This document shows positions 44,348 to 51,778 of a stretch of 64,000 bases of DNA, piece after piece. The stretch comes from Candidatus Uabimicrobium amorphum. GTDB taxonomy: Bacteria; Planctomycetota; Uabimicrobiia; Uabimicrobiales; Uabimicrobiaceae. The notes beneath the pieces were generated by a model. It did no database searches. It had not been told where the DNA came from and worked only from the letters and a program-made list of their open reading frames with translations. Made by a program: the position numbers and the translations under genes. Numbering within the stretch: the stretch's first letter is position 1; each line of letters opens with the position of its first letter. The stretch spans positions 1,302,001 through 1,366,000 of the forward strand of contig NZ_AP019860.1 of NCBI RefSeq assembly GCF_009002475.1, written 5' to 3'.

Positions 44348-46609
44348 TTAGTGTTTGGATGCACTTCGTATATAAGATTCCAATACGCGTTTGTGCTCAG
44401 ATCCAAGGGAAATTGCTTTTCGCCATGCGGCGATAGCTTGTTTGTTTTTTCCTTGTTTTTGATATAAAACTCCGAGGTTGGCATAGGCATTGGAGTGTTT
44501 AGGATGTAGCTCAATCGCTTTTTTTATATGAAATAGGGCTTTGGAATAGTTATTTTGTTTCATATATACCATTCCCAGGTTGTTGTGCACTTGGTAAAAA
44601 TCAGGATTGAGTTTCAAGGCATGTAGGTAGTCTTCTTTGGCGGACTCTTGTTGTCCCAGTCTGGCGTATAATTTTCCTCGATTGCAGTAGACACCATAGT
44701 ACTTTGGATTGTGTAGAATAGCGCTTTTGTAATCTTTCATTGCCGCAGAAAAATTTCGCATCTCTTCGTGTAACAATCCGCGATTTGAATAGAGGTTAGA
44801 CGATATGGGAGACAATTCAATTGCTTTGGCATAACATTCCAATGCACGTTGGTATTTCTTTTGACGGCGGTACAGTATTCCTTTGTTTCCATAGGCTTTG
44901 CCGTTGTCGGCGTTGAGGGAGATGGCTTTGTCAAAATCGCGTTCGGCCAGTTCGTAATTATTTTGATTGAGATAAATATATCCGCGATTTGTGAATGCTT
45001 TGTAGTCGTTGTTAATCTTAATTGCTTCGTTGTAGTCGCGTATTGCTCGTTTGTAGTCTTTCATTTTTTGATAAATAAGCCCACGATTGGTGTACGCTTT
45101 TGCGTAACGAGGACGTTTCTCGATAATTTTATCGTATATTTCAATCCCTTTACTACGAAGTTCTTCGGTTTCAGAACAAACAATACCATACAGCATAAGA
45201 ACGTCGATATGCTTTTCCAAATCCGTCATGATATCCAGTTTTTCCAATTCGCGAAAAACATCATTGAGTTGTTGAATAAGCTGTACGTTTTCTTTCAAAG
45301 CACCATTAATTTCGTAAATACTGTAAAGAGTTGTGAAAGCTTTTTTCGCGGCACTTAGGGCGTTTTGTTTTTGGCGAAGTAGTGTTTGCGAATATTGTTT
45401 GTACATCGAAATATACAAAATAATGGCCGCGACGATCACTAAAAATATTGTGCATACACTGGAGACAAGTAGCTTGTTGCGGCGAATAATGGTTTGTGCC
45501 GCGGCTAATTTCGTGTAACGTCGCGCGCTAACGATATCTCCGCGGAGAAAATTTCGCAGATCTTGCTCTAAACTTTTTGCATCATTGTACCTTTTGTAAG
45601 GATTTTTTTGGAGACATTGCAAACAAATAGCTTCTAGTTCCGTGGGTATTTGTGGATTGATACTGCGTGGAGGTAGTGGATCTTCTTTCGTAATTTTGTA
45701 GGCAACGGTGGCATAAACGGGACTATAAAAAGGTAAGGTCCCTGTTAGGACTTCATACATTGTCGCTCCAATGGAGTATATGTCGCTGCGTTTACCTATC
45801 TTTTGGCCATTGATTTGTTCCGGTGACATGTAGTAAGCCGTCCCTATGACTTGTCCACTACATGAAAATTGCCGATCACTTTGTTTCTTTTTTATAAGGC
45901 CAAAGTCCATCAATTTGGGATGGTTGTCTTTTGTAAGAACAATATTTGCTGGCTTTATGTCGCGATGTACGATACCTTCCTCATGTATACCATGCACAGC
46001 ATTTGCGATTTGGCAAAAAATATCTGCGACAACGTTGGGCGAGAGATGATTTTGTGACTCGGTGTAGAACGACAGATCGTGTCCAACGAGGTATTCCATT
46101 GTGTAATATAGGTTGTCGTGATCTCCTACTTCATAAACCTTGACGATGTTTGGGTGATCGAGTTTTGCTAAGGTTTTTGCCTCTTGTAAAAAGCGTCCTA
46201 TTTCGCTCCTTCCACCACTAGAAAGCAAAATTTTTAATGCCACAGGTCTTTCGCTACGTGGATCGTAAACTTTGTAAACCGCTCCCATCCCACCACGTCC
46301 TAACTCTTGCAAAACATGGTAGTGCAAAAATTTATCTTTAAGAACGGTATGTTGTGAACTAAATGGTTGAGTAACTGCTTGGCTCTGCCGACTTTGGCTT
46401 TGCCATGACAAAGCGGAGCGCACAATGTCTACTTGGCTGTTATTGACATGTTTATTTTGCATTAGACAGTCTGAAAGACTGACATGGCGGCCAAGTTGCC
46501 TTAAGTGTTGTTGCAGTTTGAGGCTTACACTGATGGCTTGGGGAGTTGTTATCTTTAATTCCAATGCTTTTTGGGCGAATAGTACATCTTCAGGTTTGCT
46601 ATCTGACAT
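44348..46609 (-). CDS. Ser/Thr protein kinase with C-terminal TPR array
   Basis: About 753 residues from the ATG at 46609 (GGAGG upstream). A short N-terminal helical module (FAQKALELKITTPQAI) of the type found in planctomycete kinases precedes the kinase domain. Gly loop LGRGGMGAVY is at 103-112, catalytic Lys126, HRDIKPAN with Asp217, and DFG at 235-237, all intact. One membrane helix follows at about 390-410 (LLVSSVCTIFLVIVAAIILY). Then come roughly eight TPRs (AYTNRGLIYQKMKDYKRAIR and similar), presumably on the other side of the membrane, as a sensor or scaffold. Its 5' leader contains the palindrome at 46633-46684. Confidence 0.93.
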   Translation of the reverse strand: MSDSKPEDVLFAQKALELKITTPQAISVSLKLQQHLRQLGRHVSLSDCLMQNKHVNNSQVDIVRSALSWQSQSRQSQAVTQPFSSQHTVLKDKFLHYHVLQELGRGGMGAVYKVYDPRSERPVALKILLSSGGRSEIGRFLQEAKTLAKLDHPNIVKVYEVGDHDNLYYTMEYLVGHDLSFYTESQNHLSPNVVADIFCQIANAVHGIHEEGIVHRDIKPANIVLTKDNHPKLMDFGLIKKKQSDRQFSCSGQVIGTAYYMSPEQINGQKIGKRSDIYSIGATMYEVLTGTLPFYSPVYATVAYKITKEDPLPPRSINPQIPTELEAICLQCLQKNPYKRYNDAKSLEQDLRNFLRGDIVSARRYTKLAAAQTIIRRNKLLVSSVCTIFLVIVAAIILYISMYKQYSQTLLRQKQNALSAAKKAFTTLYSIYEINGALKENVQLIQQLNDVFRELEKLDIMTDLEKHIDVLMLYGIVCSETEELRSKGIEIYDKIIEKRPRYAKAYTNRGLIYQKMKDYKRAIRDYNEAIKINNDYKAFTNRGYIYLNQNNYELAERDFDKAISLNADNGKAYGNKGILYRRQKKYQRALECYAKAIELSPISSNLYSNRGLLHEEMRNFSAAMKDYKSAILHNPKYYGVYCNRGKLYARLGQQESAKEDYLHALKLNPDFYQVHNNLGMVYMKQNNYSKALFHIKKAIELHPKHSNAYANLGVLYQKQGKNKQAIAAWRKAISLGSEHKRVLESYIRSASKH

Positions 46610-46632
46610 AGGAAATTGCCTCCAACACATTT

Positions 46633-46684
46633 GCTAGATTTTATCAAAAGAGAGTTTTAGGAGTCTCTCCTGATAAAATCTAGC
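46633..46684 (-). terminator. Long palindrome between RNase Z-like and kinase genes
   Basis: A 14-bp perfect outer stem (46633-46646 with 46671-46684) encloses an inner GAGAG/CTCTC hairpin. It begins 6 bp after the RNase Z-like stop on the minus strand and ends 24 bp before the kinase ATG. Termination of the upstream operon is likely; no extended T-tract follows the outer stem. Confidence 0.65.
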
Positions 46685-46690
46685 TTTACT

Positions 46691-47437
46691 TTACTCTATA
46701 TCTAGAATGTCTCCATCATTCGCGATGGTAAAGTCTACTTTTTCTCTATGTTCCAGCACTTCGCGATGGGCGTGGAGTAAGATGATTTTTTTGGTATCTA
46801 TGCGAGTGCTGTTTTCATGGATCTCTTCATAGGAGCAGTGACCTATCCGCGGTTGCGGTTTTTTATAGTGGAAACATTCACAGATTAGACAATCACTATC
46901 TTTGGCTAAATCAACAATACCGTCATGCCACTGTGTATCTCCGGTAATTGCGATACATTTGCCTCCGATAGAAATTCGATATCCCAAAGATTCGGGAGCA
47001 TGTTCCATCGGAAATGTTTCGACGATCGCCTTATTATCTAAAATAGTGTATTTTTGGTGTGGCGCGTATTCAACCATTTCTCTCACAAAATTATCATTCG
47101 GATATAATCGTGGATAACTTAAAGAAAAAAGTTGCTGACAACGTTCTTTTAAACCAACAGGACCCAAGTATAGCAAATTGCGCTTTCTGGGAAAGTCAAA
47201 TATTAAAGATAGATCTAAGTGTACGGTGCCCAAAAAGTGGTCCGCATGAAAATGTGTAAATAGCACCGCATCAATGGTATTGGGGTCTATTTGCATTTTT
47301 TGTAGACGTTGTAGAGTGTTGGCTCCACAATCAACTAACAACGTAAAGTTAGAAGTTGTCAATAATAACGCTTGTTGGGCACGCCCCCCTGAATTGGAGG
47401 CGTCTCCTGTACCAAGGAAAGTGATTTTAACGCTCAT
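46691..47437 (-). CDS. Metallo-beta-lactamase-fold hydrolase, RNase Z-like
   Basis: 248 residues, AGGAA upstream. The opening VKITFLGTGDASNSGGRAQQ and the metal motif THFHADHFLG (HxHxDH) are those of the RNase Z/ElaC superfamily; ITGDTQWHD supplies the next Asp ligand and LLHAHRE the last His. It is shorter than RNase Z (~305 residues) and I do not see the exosite arm needed for tRNA binding, so a phosphodiesterase or arylsulfatase-like role is equally possible. It starts 5 bp after the thioredoxin-like gene ends. Confidence 0.85.
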   Translation of the reverse strand: MSVKITFLGTGDASNSGGRAQQALLLTTSNFTLLVDCGANTLQRLQKMQIDPNTIDAVLFTHFHADHFLGTVHLDLSLIFDFPRKRNLLYLGPVGLKERCQQLFSLSYPRLYPNDNFVREMVEYAPHQKYTILDNKAIVETFPMEHAPESLGYRISIGGKCIAITGDTQWHDGIVDLAKDSDCLICECFHYKKPQPRIGHCSYEEIHENSTRIDTKKIILLHAHREVLEHREKVDFTIANDGDILDIE

Positions 47438-47442
47438 ATCTA

Positions 47443-49203
47443 CTATTCCTCATTTTTAAAGCGACCAGAGATGGCAACAACTACAAGACTTACCAAGCCT
47501 AAGTAGATGAGTTTTGTGTAATCCGCAACATAACCAAGAGCCACATTTGCATGCCCCTGCCATTCACCGATTGCACTGTGGAGCACCACCACTTCTTGTG
47601 GAACGTTCGTCATCATGTATAGAGATGTCCATGCACAAAAACCTAAGCATGCTAAAGCACCTATTAGCATTCTTTTATATAGCTTTACTTTTACTAAGCA
47701 ATATAGTACGCCCCACAACCATACGAAAACGAGGAGTGCCTGACTCACAAAATTCACTGTTCCCATAAATACAGCGTTTTCTGGCGAAGTAAGTGGTGAA
47801 GTTTGTTTTCGATCACTCTCTTGAGGAGTTTCCGTTTTGTTTGTAGCGTCGGTGTTTACACCAGTGTCGGTATTTGCATCAGTATTTGCGTCGGTATTTG
47901 CATCAGTATTTGTGTCGGTATTTGCATCAGTATTTGTGTCGGTATTTGCATCAGTATTTGTGTCGGTATTTGCATCAGTATTTGTGTCGGTATTTGCATC
48001 AGTATTTGTGTCGGTATTCACATCGGTATCGGTGTTCATGTCGGTGTCAGTGTTTACGTCGGTGTCGGTGTTTACATCGGTGTCGGTATTTACATCGGTG
48101 TCGGTATTTACGTCGGTATCAGTGTTCATGTCGGTATCGGTATTCACGTCGGCATCGGTATTCATGTCGGTATCGGTATTCATGTCGGTATCGGTATTCA
48201 CGTCGGTATCGGTATTCACGTCGGCGTCGGTGTTCATGTCGGTATCGGTGTTCATGTCGGTGTCGGTGTTCATGTCGGTGTCGGTGTTCATGTCGGTATC
48301 GGTGTTCATGTCGGTGTCGGTGTTCATGTCGGTGTCGGTGTTCATGTCGGTATCGGTGTTCATGTCGGTGTCGGTGTTCATGTCGGTGTCGGTGTTCATG
48401 TCGGTGTCGGTGTTCATGTCGGTGTCGGTGTTCATGTCGGTGTCGGTGTTCATGTCGGTATTGATGCCAGCGTTTACATCCGTGTCAGTGTTCATATCCG
48501 CATCGATATCAGGTATGTTGCTATCTGTGTTGTCTTCGGGTGTTGTGAAATCCTTTTCATCTTCGCCGTTTTCGTCGGTAAAATCTTCGCCGTCTTCAAT
48601 GTTATCGTCGCTGTCATTGGTCTCTTCTGCGCGATCTTCACCTGCATTGACAACTGCATCGTAAATGTTCTCTGGCATTGCGATGCTGTTTGTGAAAGTA
48701 CTTGCTCTTTTGATCGCTTCTTCTCGAACTATCTCTCCGCGAAGAAGTTGTATATTAACGCGTAGCAAATCATAATATTGATTTTGAGAAGTTATCTTGT
48801 CAACTATGTTGTTTTTCTGGTCAACTACAATAGTTGCGGGTACGCTCTCATAGCCAACTTCGTTGAGCAACGAGCGATCTTGATCTATATAAAGAGAAAA
48901 GTCTAGAGAAAGTCTATCACTCAGATCTTTAAGCGCTTCGGTGTCAGGCTCAAATTCTAGAGACGACAATAAACAGACAAATTCTATGTCAGAATATTTT
49001 TTTTTCAGTAATTTTATCGAGTATAAAAGAGGACTGCTTATCGTTTCTGCCTCGTCAAAAAAGAGGATAATTTTGGCAGATTTATGATCTTTACTGCTGT
49101 ATACTTTGCCATCTAAATTTTTCACTTCAAAATCCGGCATTTTTTCTGCATTCAGACAAATACAAGAAAATAATAATACTAATATCAATACCATTTTCTG
49201 CAT
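47443..49203 (-). CDS. Secreted/membrane thioredoxin-like protein with NTDTDM hexapeptide tract
   Basis: 586 residues, AAGGAA upstream. A signal peptide (MQKMVLILVLLFSCICLNA) is followed by a thioredoxin/redoxin fold at ~21-170 (MPDFEVKNLDGKVY, GYESVPATIVVDQKNNIV). The usual CxxC is absent (DEAETISSP), so it is probably not a disulfide enzyme. An acidic linker (190-230) leads into ~35 hexapeptides of NTDTDM/NTDTDV/NTDTNTDA at ~237-450 (DNA 47854-48495). The C-terminus carries about three membrane helices and ends GRFKNEE. The repeat would be a long Asp/Thr/Asn spacer, perhaps Ca2+-binding. It follows the DnaK-like gene by 39 bp. Confidence 0.82.
   Translation of the reverse strand: MQKMVLILVLLFSCICLNAEKMPDFEVKNLDGKVYSSKDHKSAKIILFFDEAETISSPLLYSIKLLKKKYSDIEFVCLLSSLEFEPDTEALKDLSDRLSLDFSLYIDQDRSLLNEVGYESVPATIVVDQKNNIVDKITSQNQYYDLLRVNIQLLRGEIVREEAIKRASTFTNSIAMPENIYDAVVNAGEDRAEETNDSDDNIEDGEDFTDENGEDEKDFTTPEDNTDSNIPDIDADMNTDTDVNAGINTDMNTDTDMNTDTDMNTDTDMNTDTDMNTDTDMNTDTDMNTDTDMNTDTDMNTDTDMNTDTDMNTDTDMNTDTDMNTDADVNTDTDVNTDTDMNTDTDMNTDADVNTDTDMNTDTDVNTDTDVNTDTDVNTDTDVNTDTDMNTDTDVNTDTNTDANTDTNTDANTDTNTDANTDTNTDANTDTNTDANTDANTDANTDTGVNTDATNKTETPQESDRKQTSPLTSPENAVFMGTVNFVSQALLVFVWLWGVLYCLVKVKLYKRMLIGALACLGFCAWTSLYMMTNVPQEVVVLHSAIGEWQGHANVALGYVADYTKLIYLGLVSLVVVAISGRFKNEE
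47854..48495 (-). repeat. 18-bp tandem repeat coding for Asn-Thr-Asp hexapeptides
   Basis: About 35 units of 18 bp inside the thioredoxin-like gene, with strong identity at DNA level. Because the unit is a multiple of three, gain or loss of units keeps the frame. The repeat also leaves all three opposite-strand frames open over several hundred bases; those are shadows. Confidence 0.92.
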
Positions 49204-49242
49204 AATACGTTCCTTAAAACTTCTATACGAAATTTCGCATAA

Positions 49243-51018
49243 CTATTGGTCGTGTTTTCGAACATTAAATTGTAAATCCCAAGAGTGCTTATTATCTGTT
49301 GTGCGACATGAAATCTCCAAAGTCCCCACCTCTGTGACCTTACTATGTAGTTTCACAGGTACCATTTCTCCTTTTTTAACGCCTTCTTTTACACTTAGAG
49401 TTGTCTCTAGGGGGGAACTACTTTGCAATGTTTCTAGGTCATCCACATCGTCTCCAATGAGGTCTTCCTTGCGTGTATTGGAACTAAAAAACGGAAACTC
49501 TACTGGCTCGCCGATCATAAGTCCCAATTCTGTACCTGGTACGTCACTTTCGCTTCCTTCTTCCATTCCACTGGGAATAACGCATAGTCCCCTTAGTGGA
49601 GGAGGTACGCCTGGAATGGCGGGCATAGCGGTTTCAATCCCGAGGTAGTAAGAACGTGCGACACCTCCGCGAATGCGAATCCCTTCTCCGTGTTTTGTCG
49701 TACCATAGTACACGGCACCAATTGCCACCGAAGTGTCAAGATCGTGGCTGTTAAGAGTTTTTACCTGGGCGTCGGGTAGCCACGAGTTAATGACAGATGT
49801 GACTTGTTGCTGTAAGACATCGGCTTTAAAAACGCCGCCATTAAATAAGACAGCTGTCGGACGAATAAGTTCCTGATTGTTAGAATTTTGTTGTAAGAAT
49901 TCTGCGATATGTTTTGTAATCGCCGGTTCTGTTGCATACGGTAAGCCCATTTGCATGAGACCTACTTTGTGTTTTTGTACAGAAAAATTATGAATATCTA
50001 CTTCGGGGAAAAAACCATTCTTCGCTACATTCTCTAATTCTTCGCGAGTTAGTTTTGCTTTCAGTGTTCCACCGATTAAACTACTACTGCGTCCTAAAAT
50101 AGCAACATTGGCTTTTTTGAGTGTTGGATCGCTGAATAATGCTTCTTTGGCTTCACAGCAACTGTACCACAAGGATAGCGATTGCCATGGATCGAGTTTG
50201 GCCTTGGGGAGCTTTGCACTAATCAAATGCGCAAGGGCCAAATCGATATTGTCGCCACCTAGTAAAATGTGGTTTCCTACAGCAATACGATTTAACTCTA
50301 AGTTACCATCTTGTTCCTCAACAGCAACGAGACAAAAGTCGCTTGTCCCACCTCCTACATCGACAACTAAAACTACATCTCCAACTTGGAGTTTATTACG
50401 CCAGTTTTCTCCTTCTCGATATAGCCAAGCGTAAAAAGCGGATTGTGGTTCTTCGAGTAAGGTGGCCTCAATTCCCGCAGCTTTGGCTGCTTTTACTGTC
50501 AGCTCTCGGGCAACAGCGTCAAATGAGGCAGGAACCGTTAAATAAATTTCTTGGTCAACAAATGCTGCGTTTTTTTCTTTGCGAAATTGGTGATCCCAAC
50601 TCTCTTTGATATGCGATAGGTATCTTGTGGAAGCCTCTACCGGCGAAATTTTTTCCAGCTCTTCCTCTCCTTGGAAGGGAAGTAACTTTTCTTCGCGATC
50701 TACCTGTTGGTGAGATAGCCATGATTTCGCAGAACTGATCATTCTTCCGGGAACTTTGTTACCCTGTTTACGTGCTAGTTCTCCGCTACAGTACCCCATA
50801 TTTTTATTCCAGGGTAGAGCAATTTGTTTCTTGTTTAAATCGTGTTCTCCTGGAATGTATAAAAAAGATGGTAAAGACTTGCGCTCTTCAACATGACCCT
50901 CCTTGGTCAGTTGCAGTATTTGAAACAATTCAATTGCAGAATCTGAACCCCTTTTCTTGTATGCGACGACAGAGTTTGTCGTTCCTAGGTCTATTCCAAT
51001 AATGTAGTTTCCATCCAT
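49243..51018 (-). CDS. DnaK-like (Hsp70 family) protein
   Basis: 591 residues, GAGG upstream. Actin-like ATPase signatures are intact: GIDLGTTNSVVAY near residue 8, VVDVGGGTSDFCL around 218 and FNGGVF near 395. The substrate-binding part is short and beta-rich, lacking the long helical lid and the EEVD-type tail of true DnaK. This is the Hsp70-like family that occurs beside DUF2760 and DUF3731 proteins; its clients are unknown. It follows DUF2760 by 16 bp and is followed by the thioredoxin-like gene. Confidence 0.9.
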   Translation of the reverse strand: MDGNYIIGIDLGTTNSVVAYKKRGSDSAIELFQILQLTKEGHVEERKSLPSFLYIPGEHDLNKKQIALPWNKNMGYCSGELARKQGNKVPGRMISSAKSWLSHQQVDREEKLLPFQGEEELEKISPVEASTRYLSHIKESWDHQFRKEKNAAFVDQEIYLTVPASFDAVARELTVKAAKAAGIEATLLEEPQSAFYAWLYREGENWRNKLQVGDVVLVVDVGGGTSDFCLVAVEEQDGNLELNRIAVGNHILLGGDNIDLALAHLISAKLPKAKLDPWQSLSLWYSCCEAKEALFSDPTLKKANVAILGRSSSLIGGTLKAKLTREELENVAKNGFFPEVDIHNFSVQKHKVGLMQMGLPYATEPAITKHIAEFLQQNSNNQELIRPTAVLFNGGVFKADVLQQQVTSVINSWLPDAQVKTLNSHDLDTSVAIGAVYYGTTKHGEGIRIRGGVARSYYLGIETAMPAIPGVPPPLRGLCVIPSGMEEGSESDVPGTELGLMIGEPVEFPFFSSNTRKEDLIGDDVDDLETLQSSSPLETTLSVKEGVKKGEMVPVKLHSKVTEVGTLEISCRTTDNKHSWDLQFNVRKHDQ

Positions 51019-51034
51019 CTCGCGTTGCCTCTAT

Positions 51035-51493
51035 CTATATTTCTACTTCTGCTTTTGCAATAACCGATACACTTTCTTGTGTGGGAAGTTTTTTACTTGC
51101 GACGATTTTCCATCCATGGTGCTGTACAGTTCCTTTGAAAGGAGGATTTCCTGTTACCTTCCCTACTAATTTTATGGCATTTTTGTCAAAATTTTCAACT
51201 ATTTTTATTGTTTCGCCTTCAGATTGTTCGGTGATTGCTTCGATGGTGAACACTTTGTGAAGTGCTTGACGCGTTTTGGTGTGAACTTCGCGAACCGCAG
51301 CTCCAATTTGTTCGTCATCAAATTCTGAGATATCCTCTTGTAAAAAGTCGACTAAGCGACCTTCCTCTTGCAAGAATGCCAATAACAATTTTGCATCCTT
51401 CAGTGGTTCTTCTTTACTTTGCAAATTGTTGGCAAAATTTCCATCAGCAAGGGCGCGAAAAAAACAACGGAAGGCGTTTAACAACCTCTTCAT
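51035..51493 (-). CDS. DUF2760 protein
   Basis: 152 residues, AAGGAG seven bases before the ATG. DUF2760 landmarks: KLLLAFLQEEGRLVDFLQED, EQIGAAVREVHTKTRQAL and the C-terminal FKGTVQHHGWKIVASKKLP. Members are encoded beside non-canonical Hsp70 genes, as here. Probably a partner or co-chaperone of the adjacent DnaK-like protein; the activity is unknown. It heads the minus-strand operon and is divergent from the second DnaK-like gene. Confidence 0.88.
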   Translation of the reverse strand: MKRLLNAFRCFFRALADGNFANNLQSKEEPLKDAKLLLAFLQEEGRLVDFLQEDISEFDDEQIGAAVREVHTKTRQALHKVFTIEAITEQSEGETIKIVENFDKNAIKLVGKVTGNPPFKGTVQHHGWKIVASKKLPTQESVSVIAKAEVEI

Positions 51494-51631
51494 CAGAAAC
51501 TCCTTTTGATTTTGTTAAAAATTTTTAGTATTGTAATCCATCAGTGATATTTGAGCAAACAATAAATGGCTTTTGCAATCAATTTATTTTCAGGATACTA
51601 TTGGTATAAATAAATGATTTGTGCCTAAAAA

Positions 51632-51663
51632 CGATCCCGATCCCGACCCCGTTCCCGATCCCG
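51632..51663 (-). repeat. G-rich hexanucleotide tract (complement) between divergent Hsp70 operons
   Basis: The plus strand reads cgatcccgatcccgacc and so on; the complement has five GGG runs six bases apart, as at 42871-42901. It lies in the shared intergenic region of the divergent DUF2760 and DnaK-like genes. Confidence 0.75.
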
Positions 51664-51778
51664 AAACTTACTTATTTTTCGAGATCAGGATGGGAAACGA
51701 TCTACTCTTTTTAATGGCGCAAGTCGTATAGACTACTTCTACAATAGCACCATGACCATATACACGATGGGAAAATTT

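Noticed and set aside
47803..48765. Long plus-strand open frames opposite the NTDTDM tract (three frames)
   Set aside because: They arise from the 18-bp repeat lacking stops in any frame; products are pure VGVHVGIGVH-like repeats with no start signal, while the minus-strand frame has a signal peptide and domain structure.
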